DNA of 64,000 nt, taken from Closterium sp. Naga37s-1. Lineage: Eukaryota; Streptophyta; Zygnematophyceae; Desmidiales; Closteriaceae. The stretch lies in contig CANJKZ010000960.1 in the NCBI GenBank assembly GCA_947471745.1, forward strand, positions 1,984,001-2,048,000, in the 5' to 3' direction. The translations under genes and the position numbers were made by a program. This document shows, one piece after another, positions 35,501-45,407 of this stretch (positions within the stretch are counted from its first letter, which is position 1; the number at the start of each line of letters is the position of its first letter). The notes beneath the pieces are model-generated. The model was not told the origin of the DNA. It worked only from the letters and a program-made list of their open reading frames with translations, and searched no databases.

Positions 35501-36244
35501 CGGTCAAAGCTCACTCCAGGGTCCCCTGAACGCCTGCACCCTGGTGACTCCCTCCAGTTTGGACCCAACACCGAGGTCAGTTCTCTGTCACTGTTAAACC
35601 CACCTTCTCTCCTTCACTTTTGAACCCACCTTTTCTTTATTTAGCTCACATACCGTATAGTTCAGGCTATAAGACCCGGGGGACCCTCTACAAATGCTTA
35701 AAAATATGCTTGGCAGAAATTTTTTAAGACCCAGGGTACACTTATTTATCAGTTATCAATCTGATATTTAGGGTGTACGACTCAATTTGGGGCGGGGGGG
35801 TCTTATATTCGAAACGAATTCGTGAAAATTTCGCGTGTGCGGCACGTTAGATCTGTGTCACAATTCGAGTCTTACAAAAATAAAGTGTCAGAAAGCGTGT
35901 CAGAATTCGATTTTATGCCAGTAAAAGCTGATGCACAATAGCAATAATAACTACTGTTTACAGAAAAGGGGGGTTTTATGATGATATGGGACGAAAAGGG
36001 GGTCCCCACAAAACCTGCCACAATAAGTTCTGGGGGAGATCCGGGGGACCTTCTTACCGGCGGGTCCTACAGCCGGAACTATACGGTATGCCACCTTTCC
36101 TGTGTAGCTTCCTCTGACCTTGGTGCATGCGCCTTGTGCATGTGTGATGTGCCCCGTTGTAAGCAGGCTCTCTTCCGTATCAAGTTGAGGAAGGCACAGG
36201 ATGGTGGAAAGGCCAAGGACGTGTTGGCAGCTGCGACTGCTTGA
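26523..36244 (+). CDS. ZEP: Zeaxanthin epoxidase, plastid, 15 exons
   Basis: This FAD enzyme converts zeaxanthin to antheraxanthin and violaxanthin in the thylakoid xanthophyll cycle, feeding abscisic-acid precursors in plants. Exons: 26523-26861, 27088-27272, 27607-27769, 28086-28160, 28689-28789, 29245-29360, 30278-30489, 31782-32012, 32426-32529, 33331-33376, 33713-33921, 34500-34554, 35161-35252, 35488-35575, 36167-36244. Phases fit and the total is 2094 nt (697 codons plus stop), near the plant length. Visible are a Ser/Arg-rich transit peptide, FAD motif [49 protein letters not shown] and a C-terminal FHA domain ([21 protein letters not shown]). Introns hold many exon copies, a 32-bp palindrome array and a transposon. 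The chosen copies are those that keep frame and both splice sites. Confidence 0.97.
27359..27540 (+). repeat. Two partial copies of ZEP exon 3
   Basis: The exon-3 start (GTACGTCAAGTTCGACACG) occurs at about 27363 and 27487 before the used exon at 27607. Both copies diverge after about 55 bp. The second still has a CAG acceptor in front, whereas the first does not. Confidence 0.85.
28860..29165 (+). repeat. Copies of ZEP exon 5 end and exon 6 start
   Basis: The end of exon 5 ([12 protein letters not shown], donor retained) is copied at about 28863-28932. The start of exon 6 is copied at about 29121-29165, with a changed codon and an early stop. The used exon 6 is 29245-29360. Confidence 0.8.
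29491..30025 (+). repeat. Four copies of the ZEP exon 6 end, each with a donor
   Basis: The segment [18 protein letters not shown] with a following GT donor is used at 29305-29360. It is repeated at about 29491-29550, 29637-29737, 29799-29858 and 29967-30025. The second copy has a 22-bp palindrome inside it and an internal doubling of GGSDPP. All four retain GTAAGT or GTGAGT. Confidence 0.9.
29651..29672. repeat. 22-bp perfect palindrome centred on GGCGCC
   Basis: A perfect palindrome (ACTTTTGAGGC and its complement) is inserted in one of the copied ZEP exon-6 segments, between the codons for WY and A. The flanks repeat GTACG on both sides. It is the GGCGCC-centred form of the palindrome seen elsewhere with GTCGAC at its centre. 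Confidence 0.9.
30150..30216 (+). repeat. Partial copy of ZEP exon 7 start
   Basis: The acceptor and first 65 bp of exon 7 ([20 protein letters not shown]) occur here and again in the used exon beginning at 30278. The copy then runs into pyrimidine-rich sequence that serves as polypyrimidine tract for the real acceptor. Confidence 0.85.
30559..31263. repeat. 22-copy array of a 32-bp palindrome-bearing unit in ZEP intron 7
   Basis: Twenty-two nearly identical units, one with an extra A near 31005, each consist of exon-derived GCATCCCCATCC plus CGCTTATGAGTCGACTCAAAA-type sequence with a GAGTCGACTC palindrome. The exon part is the RIPI codons of ZEP exon 7. After the array a partial exon-7 copy (31264-31368) continues from exactly that point and ends in a donor. 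No spacers vary, so this is not CRISPR. Confidence 0.97.
31264..31665 (+). repeat. Copies of ZEP exon 7 end and exon 8 start
   Basis: Bases 31264-31368 repeat the end of exon 7 ([20 protein letters not shown], donor kept). Bases 31501-31665 repeat the first two thirds of exon 8 ([19 protein letters not shown], acceptor kept). The used exon 8 is 31782-32012. Confidence 0.85.
32088..32345 (+). repeat. Copies of ZEP exon 8 end and exon 9 start
   Basis: The exon-8 end ([20 protein letters not shown]) is repeated at about 32088-32185. Short pieces of the exon-9 start (LVNWRI) lie at about 32265-32290 and 32323-32340. A copy of the exon-9 end follows the used exon at about 32696-32750. Confidence 0.8.
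32893..33330. repeat. 14-bp tandem array in ZEP intron 9
   Basis: About 30 copies of the pyrimidine unit CACCCCTCCCTCTC run directly up to the acceptor of exon 10 (33331). It therefore acts as a very long polypyrimidine tract. Long frames on either strand here are repeat artefacts. Confidence 0.95.
33558..34440 (+). repeat. Copies of ZEP exons 11 and 12
   Basis: A short copy of the exon-11 start lies at about 33558-33607. A copy of its second half ([16 protein letters not shown]) lies at about 33998-34130. Two copies of exon 12 ([13 protein letters not shown]-like and [12 protein letters not shown]-like) lie at about 34280-34333 and 34390-34440, before the used exon 34500-34554. Confidence 0.8.
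34592..34700. repeat. (CA)n microsatellite
   Basis: A CA-rich dinucleotide run with interruptions in ZEP intron 12. It is followed by two 85-bp copies of a unique segment (about 34736-34830 and 34866-34955) and an ATGGC-type repeat (35070-35145). Confidence 0.9.
35653..36086. mobile_element. 434-bp MITE with TA duplication in ZEP intron 14
   Basis: Terminal inverted repeats of about 25 bp begin CCGTATAGTTC and end GAACTATACGG, with three mismatches between the two. TA flanks each side (35651-35652 and 36087-36088). There is no coding capacity. The termini resemble that of the pogo-like transposon at the left end of the window (CCGTATCGCCCCGG), so a transposase of that type may have moved it. 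It lies in the last intron and leaves the exon 15 acceptor (36166) intact. Confidence 0.88.
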
Positions 36245-36994
36245 ATGGAAACCCAAGCTCGAAATAATAGATGGAATTGTGAACCAGATTCCATCTGCTA
36301 TGTTGATTGGTAGTTCTTTTGTACAGTGCTGCACTCCATGTGAGCATCAGTACATCACTGCTGTTGATGCATCTGTATTGATCCTTCTGCTTATTTGATG
36401 GAGTGGTGGTTATGTTATTCATTTTCTGAGTGTCTCAACCTCTCTGATGCCTTAAACCTACCGTAACTAGCATAACTAATAGTAAGAATGCTACCGTTCC
36501 TGCATATGGGTAGAATTTTAGAGCGAATGTACTCCTATTCTAAGCTGGTACCAGCCAAACCAATAGACATGGTAAATGCAGGGTTCATTCAAACAGCAGC
36601 AAGCAAGGGTTGTCATCTCATCACCATTGATATCCATATGCACCCTCATCTCCGTGACTCCATCAGATAGATGACACCACCTGACGTTGAACTTTTATGC
36701 GGGAATTTGGGCGTGTGCCTACGCCTCATATCAGGCAAACTACATACCATATCAGAGTCTTACTGAGTACCCCCTGAACCCATCACATTTTATCAGGTAA
36801 ATCTGATATAGGGTTGCCTGATATGAAGCGTATGAACACGCCCTCGAAGTGATGGTCTGGTTGTACATTACGTACCAGAGGTTATTGAACACAGCTAACA
36901 AACCATTAGTTATCAAAACTGGTGCCCCTTTAATTTACAGTTTCACATCAACAAAAAGGAGAGTATCTCTAAGACCTATGGACGGACGGAGGAC
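36245..36994. other. Convergent intergenic region, ZEP and GluTR 3' ends
   Basis: The 750 bp between two converging stop codons holds the 3' untranslated regions and terminators of both genes plus one small inverted repeat (36709-36843). I see no gene. Confidence 0.5.
36709..36843. repeat. 135-bp inverted-repeat element
   Basis: About 45-bp arms begin GGGCGTGTGCCTACGCCTCA on the left and end CACGCCC on the right. They share CATATCAGGCAA and ATATCAGA words in inverted order, around a 40-bp centre. The size and structure suit a MITE or fold-back element. No clear target duplication is visible. Confidence 0.65.
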
Positions 36995-38848
36995 TCATCG
37001 CCGGCCGCTGGCTTCCTCAGCAGCCAGGTCGAACATCCGCTCCAAGGCATTCATGTTCTCCAACGTCTCACTCACTGTCCTTGCATCACTACCATCGCTC
37101 CTGAGGTGGGTCATGGGTCCATGGAGAATCTTGTTCACAATACCCTTGCTCAGCTCCTCAATCAGCTTCTTCTGCTTCTTGGTCGGCTCCTCGCCCATCT
37201 TCGCCAGGATTCTATCCAGCTCAGCCTGTCGGATACCCTCGATCTTCTGACGGAGCTTCTTAATGGTAGGAACCGTCTCCAAGGAATCCCTCCACGCGTC
37301 GAAGGCCTGAAGCTCCTCCTCAATGATAGTCTGAGCCTCCAGTGCCTTCTTTCTCCGCTCCTCCTTGTTGGCAGCAACCACCTCCTTCAGGTCATCCACG
37401 TTGTACACCCTGGTCTGCTGAACATTGGCCACGCAGGAGCCAACATTGCGTGGGACGGAGATATCGATGAAGTGCCTGACGCCGTTGGTGAGATCGCCAG
37501 CAGGACCAAGACCCTGAACGTTGGACTCCTCGAAGAGAAGAGTCTCCGAAGCTGTGCTGGTAAAGACAACTTCAGCCTCAGCCGCTGCTTGCATCATCTC
37601 AGGAAGAGGCCTGTAGAGAAGCGTGGCGTCGGGAAATTCGGACTGCAGCGTCTCTACACTGCCTAGGGACCTGTTCACAACGGTCATGGTGTTGCAACCC
37701 TTAGAGAGCAGATGCTTCACAAGGAGACGGGACATCTTCCCAGCGCCGACGATCATGACGCGAGCTTCCTTCAGGCCAGCTTCGGGAAGCTTCATCGCGG
37801 CGAGCTCAACGGCAGCAGAGCTGACGGACACGGCACCAGAGGCGATGCTGGTTTCGGTACGCACACGCTTGCCGGCCTCGATCGCCTGCTTGAAGAGACC
37901 GTTGAGATTGCGTCCAAAGCCCTCGGCTAACTGGCCAACCTTGAAGACCTGCTTAACCTGAGCGAGGATCTGACCCTCTCCGAGCACCAGAGAGTCGAGG
38001 CCGGAAGAGACGCGGAGAAGGTGCTGCGTAGCGTCCCTTTGACGGAGAAGGAAGAGATGCGGGCGGAGCTCCTCGACGGGAACACCGCTCGACTGTAGGT
38101 AGGTACAAAGGGAGAATACGAAAGGAAAGGACTCAGTGGATGGAACAGTATTTGACCACCTATTATATGCATGGTGATCAGGTTGCACGGTTTGATTTCC
38201 GAAGCAGAATCGGCTTACCTTTGACATCCACTCAGTGACCTCGCGAATGCCCCTGTGCCAGGAGAGCGCCACGACGTAGATTTCCATGCGATTGCATGTG
38301 CTCAGAACACCGGCTTCCTCAATGTGGGGGTACTCGCAGAGTTCCGTGATGGCGCGTGGCCACTCGGCTTCAGGAACGGCCAGCTTCTCACGCATCGAAA
38401 CGGGAGCGGTGTGAACGCTCAGACCGACGACAATGATGCTGCTCTTCTCGCTTGTGTATCCTGAAGCGCAACAGGGGTAGAATTAAGCAATGTGTGATTA
38501 ATCTCCCGTAGCGGTCATGGTTTCATTTCAGAAAACAAATGCTAATTTTGAGTGAACGTAGAACTTTCAGCACGTACTGTTTGTATTGGAGACCCTCAAT
38601 TGCTCGAGAGCGGCAGTGCTGCTAGCTCGGAGCTTGTGGCTCCTGGGAGGGCCAGACGACAGGGAAGCTGAGACGGGAGCGATTGTCCTGGCGACAGGAA
38701 CGGCCTGACGACGAGCGACATTGAGCTTCTCCCCAAGCAACGAGCTTTCCTTGAGGTGAACCTGCTCCTTGGCCTTGAAGGCCTCCACACCTTCCGCGCG
38801 GGGAAGGGTGGAAATCCCACGAGCAGCAACATAGCTGACGGAAGCCAT
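36995..38848 (-). CDS. HEMA: Glutamyl-tRNA reductase, plastid, 3 exons
   Basis: Reduces glutamyl-tRNA(Glu) with NADPH to glutamate-1-semialdehyde, the first committed step of chlorophyll and haem synthesis in plastids. Exons on the minus strand: 38848-38578, 38460-38219, 38092-36995. Phases fit and give 536 codons plus stop, the plant length. Visible are a plastid transit peptide (first about 60 residues), the substrate domain [20 protein letters not shown] with catalytic Cys in [12 protein letters not shown], and the [19 protein letters not shown] motif. They are followed by the Rossmann site [17 protein letters not shown] and the C-terminal dimerisation helices. The two introns are short (about 120 bp) and contain no exon copies, unlike all its neighbours. 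Confidence 0.98.
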
Positions 38849-39712
38849 GTCGGGCTTGTCGGGACAAACCAGTCAGAAAGAAGGACAGACGACTGGGAAG
38901 GATCGAAAAATCGATCACCTCGTGCAAGCTAACCTCCAACGGTTGGCTTTCCTCGGGCAAGGACCGACACGAGGAGAGCTCGTCGAGGAGTTAAGGCTGC
39001 CGTGAGATAAAAGATCCAGGAGTGTGTCAAATAGATGTCATACAGGTGACAGGGCAGAGCTTCCCTGGCAAAACGAACCTTGGTGTAAGCAGGAGCAGCA
39101 GCCTACCCAGTTGCACAGGGAGCAGCGTTGAGAGGGGGGGATCCTCCTGGCTAGGGCTGCCTGGCTCGGCTCGCTCCTCCAGGCAAGGGGGCATCGTGTT
39201 CGCCGGATTCTGCTGCCAATAACTGTGGGTTCATGGAAGTGCGAATCTGATTTCTCATTCGCTATCGGGATCACGAAAGCGAGCCACGTTGGACACTGTG
39301 ACTCCGAAGGCGACCACGTCATTGGACCGCTGTTGGTAAGGTTGATGAGCTCTGGGTGACACCACGACCCCCAGCACTTTCGGGATGCTTGCCTCAGGCT
39401 CGGAAAATCAAAATTACCAGGCCTAGCCTTGAAACGCAGTGACAGCAGCAAAATCACTGTGGGAAAGATTCGCCATCCATTTCGCACAGATTCTGGAACT
39501 TCTACATGTTACAACGGCTACTTTTGCTAACAATCCTGTTGACCTTGCACAAAAGTAAATGTAGGTTTTCACCCAAGTACACAACGGTAACAACTCCAAA
39601 TCTGCAGTGGGGAAAGTGGTTCATAAAACAAGTGGACCTTGCAGTCTGCTCGAATGGAGTATGAAACAACCTTTACAAATTTACACCTAATGAACACAAC
39701 CACTTGCAAATT
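38849..39712. promoter_or_regulatory. Region between GluTR start and choline kinase stop
   Basis: The 864 bp upstream of the minus-strand GluTR gene should include its promoter and the 3' end of the choline kinase gene transcribed toward it. I see no further gene, repeat or convincing motif. Confidence 0.4.
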
Positions 39713-42700
39713 CTACACAATGCAAGTAATTTCCAAACGGTCCATGCACTTCTGAAACTCAACCAAGCGTTGCTGTGCATATGACATATAGTCAAACCCT
39801 GCGTCTGACACTGCAGCCTGTACACATAAATCCAAAGACAGCAGGAAAGGTGAAACATAAAGGCGGACTTATGCGTAAAACCACCCAAGGAAGTGCTACC
39901 TAACATCTTGATTCACGAGGTGTCGTCTCGCCAAGAAACAGACGCAATAACTTACTGAAATAATGCCCCACAGGAACCAATGCAGATGGCACACGGGAAG
40001 AAAAACGTCCACTGCTTGCATCAACTCCTCAGCATCACTCTCAGCAAGGCTGCTTGTAAGGGGGACAACCCTTTGACTGGTGCTCCTTTCACTGGAGCTC
40101 GCACACGCATCGACAGGAGAGGTAGGCTTGGCAGCGAGGTAGCAGTTGATAAACCACCGCTGCTCGTCCTCAGCTGAAAACAAACGGAGCGGGGGAACAG
40201 AGTAGCAGGAGATAAGGGAGGACGGAGGGGACAGAAGGGGGTGGGCACAAAGGGGATGAGCAGGCAGCGAGAGTGGTTGTAGAGCCAAGAGACCAAGCTG
40301 AATATCCCACAGAGGGACTCACAGGGATACTTGGTGTAATCCAGGAGGTGTGGGTGGGGGCGGTCGTAGTGGGGTAGTTGAGTGACGAAGCAGACCAGGG
40401 CACAGAGACACTCACAGGGATACTTGGTGTAATCCAGGAGGTGTGGTTGAGGTTGGTCATAATCAGCTGCCATTTCACAGAAGTGGTTGGCAAGGTCACA
40501 CGCCACGTGTGCATAGCCACTGTACTCGTAGTCCTGAGAGGGAGTGGGAGATGGGGGAGGGGTGGGGTGGAGGGACGGAATGGAACAGGCGGGAGCAAGG
40601 GAGGATGCAGAAGTGGTTGGCAAGGTCACACGCCACGTGTGCATAGCCATTGAACTCGTAGTCTTTTATCAGGGTGGGAGAGGAGATCGGGGGGGAGAGA
40701 GAGAGCGGGAAAGATGGGGTGGGGGGAGGGGAAGTGAGCAATTTTTACAATGCCTCAAGAGGGCATTTGCAGGGAATGGCTTGCGTGCTTGCCTGCCACA
40801 TCACTCACGCCCCTGCCACTTGCCTACAGACCAGGCACCAGCCAAACAGGTCGTTTTCTAGAATTCTCACAAGCAACCTGCAAAGAAAATGCTTGGGTGC
40901 TTGGGTGCTGCATCAGTCACGTCCGTGCCACCAAGGGATTGATTTGCCCACCCACCAAGGGATTGATTTGCCCACCCACCAAGCACCAGCCTTGCAGCAG
41001 AGGGAAACCATTATGCGACAGCAGAGCTGCTTACAATGAGTACAATCCTCCCCGTGCCTCTCTCCTGCAGAATGTTCCCATGTTGCACATCCATGTGACA
41101 CAGCCCCACCCACCGCCCACTCCCTTCCCCCTCCCTCCCCTTTTCCGCCTCCGCCTCCCTTTCCCCTTCCGCCCCCTCATCTTCCCCCCCCTCCCGCTTT
41201 CCCTGCCCCTCCTCCCGCCACCGCCTGTGCGCTGCCGCCTCCAGCCTGTGAATTGTTTCCCCCAGCTGCCTCGGGTTCGCCCCATGCACGCCCCAGGGGT
41301 GCAGCAGCTGCGCCAGGGACAGCCAGCGCCTGCATAACAGGGAGGGTGAGACGGGGAGAAAAAAGGAAAAGGAAACCTGAAGTGGCTGTGCTGTTTCCAG
41401 CCTGTGGATCTTCTCCCCCAGCTGCCTCGGGTTCGCCCCGTGCACGCCCCAGGGGTGCAGCAGCTGTGCCAGGGACAGCCAGCGCATGGGGGACAGGAAG
41501 GCGAAGTGGAAAGCTGGAAAAAGCATGCTGCTTTTCAGCAGATGGAATCTCTCCCGCAGATGACGCGGGATGGCCCCGTGCACGCCCCAGGGATGCAGCA
41601 GCTGCGCCAGGGACAGCCAGGGACAGGCAAGTGGCGACCTTCTCAGGTGCAGTGCTTGGGGGGCGATTATTGAGAAAGCCCCCAAAATGACCTGGCAAGT
41701 TTGGGACCTCGAAAGCCGATGCAAGTGAATGACCTACCGAAAGCACAAGTGGGTGCACCGGCACAAGTGGGTGCACCGGCACAAGTGGGTGCACTGGCAC
41801 AAGTGGGTGCACCGGCACAAGTGGGTGCACTGGCACAAGTGAGTGATGACCTACCGAAGACGGGACCACAGGCACGAGGCGACCTCCCCAAGTGTGGTGT
41901 ATGGGAGCTGCAGCGAGTGGAAGCGCCTCATGCACCGTGCGATCTGCTGGGACGTCTCGGGTTGCCTCATCTCCTCTGCTGTCAGCGGCTGTGTGTTAGG
42001 AGGGGTGGGAGGGGCGAGGCGGGTGGGAGGACACGTTGACCATGGTTCGTTTCTCCAAGGCCTCTAGCACACTTGACCTATGGACAAGACGGCCTCCCCC
42101 CAGCTGAGCTGCAGCGAGGGGAAGCGCCTCATACGCCGTGCAATCTGCCGAGATGTCTCCGGCTGCCGCATCTCCTCTGCTGTCAGCGGCTGGGCGTTGG
42201 GGAAGAATGAGCAGTGAATAGATCTTGCATGCTTAGGTACTTGGAGTAAACCACGCACAGCAAAAGCACTCAAAAACTGTACATGTTATCCATAGGCTTT
42301 CTACAAGCTATACAGCCTATCTCAATATCAATATTAAATCTCAGTATTAATGAAGGCTGCCAAATGCAATCTCAAGGGTATTGAAGACTACGTAAGGCAA
42401 TCTTCAAGGGCAATATAGGCTATTCAGAGGCAACTTCAATGGTATTAAAGGCAATCTCAAGGTTAGTAAGGTTACACCTCACCCACCTTCGCTTGCAGAA
42501 ACTCCTCCACCCTGCCGGTGCCGAACGACGCTAGCAGCTTCGGTCCCAAGCCAAGTTCGGACATGGCTCGGGTGACTGCCTCCTCGTGCTCCCTTTGGAA
42601 CAGCATTGTTGTTGCCGGGCCGTACAGCCGCACCAACACCCGCTTCTCTCCAAAATAGCCCTTCTCCTCCTTTAAATCCTCACCCTCGCCCCCCCTTGGC

Positions 42701-43879
42701 TCGTTCTTCCTGGTTGGCACCCACATACACTCGTATACCTGGCGGCATTCAGACAACCGGGCACAGCAGAAGGAGAGAAGAGAAAATGAAGCAATGAACA
42801 GGCAGGTAAGTAGTGCAATGTTGGAAGCAACGTCCAGTGGCTACAGTATTTGCTGCCTACCAGATACAGGGACATGCAGAACGAAACGAATAACACTGAA
42901 AGAAAAATAAAAAATATATCAGCATGCCCCATGATCAGGCATCTAGGTATCATCCAGTCGTCCTCCTCTGCTCAACCTGTTCTTAATTGCTTGAATGCAC
43001 TCATGCACTCACCGTGTTGGTCATTGCTGCACTCATGGGCTTCAGAACCACATCACCTCCTTCCAACGCCTCGTCTTCCTCCCCCTCCTCGCCAACTCCA
43101 CCTCCCTCCCCTTCTTTCCTTCCCCCTGCCTCCTTGTTCCGCCATATCCTCCTTACAGCTCGTAAAGCCGGGCGTAGAGACGAGATCGTAGCAGTCGCCT
43201 GTGATCTGACGGCTGAGATCGAACCCTGAAGAGACTCTTGGCCCTGTTGCAATCCAGGCCGTTCAGTGGGCTCCGTGCTCACTCGCGCATCCATTTGCAG
43301 CTGCTCTGGCGAATCACCAGCGGTAAAAGCAGGGCCAGCACTATTACCAGGATCAGCAGGACCAGCAAGCCCATTTGCAAGCTCGCTCTTCTCGCGGATC
43401 TCGCTTCCAAGAGCGTCATGATGCATGCTCCCACGAGACCTTCCAACTGATATATTGACTAAATCATTATCACCCGTTTCTTGAATCTGATAATCTTGCC
43501 TTTCTCCACCCGATGTGCTTTTCTCAAACGTGCTCGTGACCGCAGGTGAGCGGCCAAGCACATCGTCGTCATTCCCAAGGTTCACCACCGTAACTTGCGA
43601 CGTTTTCCTGGAAACCAGCACCATCTGCTCTCGCTCACTTTCGCACTCGAGCAAAAACTGTTCGTCAACGTCGCTTTCCTGGTCCTTCTGGTGCTGAAGT
43701 CGCAACGCAGACTGTTCGTCGGCTGTTTCCGCGGACAGCGTGATCGTGGGAATCTCGAAGGCTGCTTCGACAGAGTCAGCTCGGTCGAGGCCTCGCGAGC
43801 AGCGGAGAGTCGTGAGAACGCCACGGGGAGAAAGAAACTCGGTATAGGATGACGCGCTACACGCTAGAAAATCCTCCAT
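39713..43879 (-). CDS. Choline/ethanolamine kinase with long N-terminal extension, 7 exons
   Basis: Phosphorylates choline or ethanolamine with ATP, the first step of the Kennedy pathway. Exons on the minus strand: 43879-43013, 42738-42487, 41988-41855, 41329-41035, 40533-40416, 40173-39956, 39817-39713. The sum is 1989 nt in frame (662 codons plus stop). The kinase part starts in exon 2 ([30 protein letters not shown]). It continues with [18 protein letters not shown] and [14 protein letters not shown], the Brenner-type loop [32 protein letters not shown] and a C-terminal [29 protein letters not shown]. Exon 1 adds 289 residues, acidic and Ser-rich, without a recognised domain. The Asn usual after the catalytic His is Met here. 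Substrate preference cannot be told. Confidence 0.88.
40325..40664 (-). repeat. Copies of choline kinase exon 5
   Basis: The used exon is 40533-40416 ([20 protein letters not shown] to LLDYTKYP). The start is repeated at about 40664-40612 ([18 protein letters not shown]) and the end with donor at about 40370-40325. Each copy keeps one splice junction. Confidence 0.85.
41240..41640 (-). repeat. Three copies of choline kinase exon 4 start
   Basis: [20 protein letters not shown] with its upstream sequence is present in the used exon (from 41329). It recurs at about 41490-41395 and about 41620-41540, with scattered changes. The copies end in unrelated sequence after 70-100 bp. Confidence 0.85.
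41744..41845. repeat. 18-bp tandem array in choline kinase intron
   Basis: Five to six copies of GCACAAGTGGGTGCACCG with C/T variation lie just after the donor of exon 3. The unit may derive from the exon-3 donor region, since a CTACCGAA word flanks both ends. Confidence 0.85.
42083..42190 (-). repeat. Copy of choline kinase exon 3
   Basis: [20 protein letters not shown] and FPSLQL with an upstream acceptor duplicate the used exon 3 (41988-41855). After the copied part the frame runs into intron-like sequence. Confidence 0.8.
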
Positions 43880-45407
43880 GGTTATGGACAGACGTCATTC
43901 TCCACTGGAAGAACGGCATGACACTTCTAAGTACGTGAAGACTGAATACGAACGCCTAACTTGAAAAAGACTTACGGACGGACGCCAAAGGACGCGCTAC
44001 TATCGACATGGAACAACGAGCCTCTTCAAGAACGTCGCGAAAAGAGAGTTGTAAAACCTGGAGAGCACGCAACCTTCAACGCTGTGCGAAAACTGGACGA
44101 CTCTTCCAGGACATACGACCCTGAGAGAATTCGCCTGCGTTGTTGCAACGAGCCGAAAGCTCTCCCAATCGTCCCAGAATTGCATGAGCGGCCTTTCAGC
44201 AATGAGTGTGAGGGAGACAGCCGCCGCAGCAGCGGCTGCATGCACGGCAGCGCGTGCTTGCAGCTGGGCCGTGCGTGCATGGCGGAGTGGGTGACGAGTT
44301 GTGCCGCCATGATATGCGGGATGAACAGGGAGGAGGATGTGTGTTGGATGCCTGCATTTGGTGTGTCACCGATGCTTTCGCTACGATCACAGGCTCGTAT
44401 TAGTCACCTGACAAGCAAGGTTGGTCCACGTGGTCGGGACTCACAGGCAGATGCATACAATGACTACAGTATCCAGTCGTTCCGTACGGCTTCGTCTTTC
44501 ACAAAAACGTACTTGCTTGTTGACACTACCCACTCGTTCACTGTCCACGCGTCCCTGCCTACGGTTTCTTTTGACCCAGGTTCAGTGTAGCTTGCGAGGT
44601 TGAATAGCCGAAGCTGACTCATCGTGTCATGTGACTGACAAACCTACCCCTTCACGCCTGCACACAACCAGCTCTCATTGGTCATAAAAATTGACTCACC
44701 AGTGGCATCTCCGTGTACACGACATTGTACCCGTCCGAAACAACCCACGAAGAGCCAACCAGTCTGGTTTCGGCACGGGTAATTGAGCATCGACGAAAGT
44801 GGTTACCAGATTGGGTCACACACTCGAGCTGAGACCTCCACTTCCACGCCCTTTCGCCAATCTGCAGAGCCACGAAAAGCTCCTTGCCTTGCCTTGCATC
44901 CCAAGGGGCGACATGATTTGCGGTTCCTCGTCACTCCGCTCCTTCAACGGCTATTTCCTTACCTCCCATCAGGGCACAGACTTTGAGGATCAGGTACATG
45001 AGGTGCAAAATCACGAGCTGATTCGAATGAATGCGTCCAGATTCACATCATTGGCCTCTCTTCCTTAGCCATGCTGTGACTACCACAACCGCAGCACCAG
45101 CAAGTAATCCTTCGCAGCCGCCGCCACTCGAGCATCGCTCATGCAATTTACAACAAAGCATTAGTAGTTTCGTAATGCTGCACAACGTCAGCTGCTTGTG
45201 TATCGCTGCGCATTAAGCAGCTACGTGTACTTCCAGGCTCTCGCTCGAACGGCTTGCAATTCCTTCTTCCATGCAACTTCTCCCCTGCGGATAACTCGAT
45301 TACCCGATAGTGTTGTATGCTGTGGAACATCCTGTTTGCCGTGGAATTGTGATCGATTAGGTAGCACAGATTGATTCCATCTAGAAGTTCTCTGCCACCA
45401 ATCGGCC
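43880..45407. promoter_or_regulatory. Divergent region between choline kinase and CNX2
   Basis: A 1.5 kb stretch between two outward-facing starts, expected to hold both promoters. One open frame of 209 codons (43961-44590) has no recognisable domain and is probably chance. No RNA gene or mobile element was seen. Confidence 0.4.

Noticed and set aside
43961-44590. 209-codon open frame between choline kinase and CNX2
   Set aside because: No domain, no splice context and overlapping frames on both strands; it lies in a promoter region. Probably chance.
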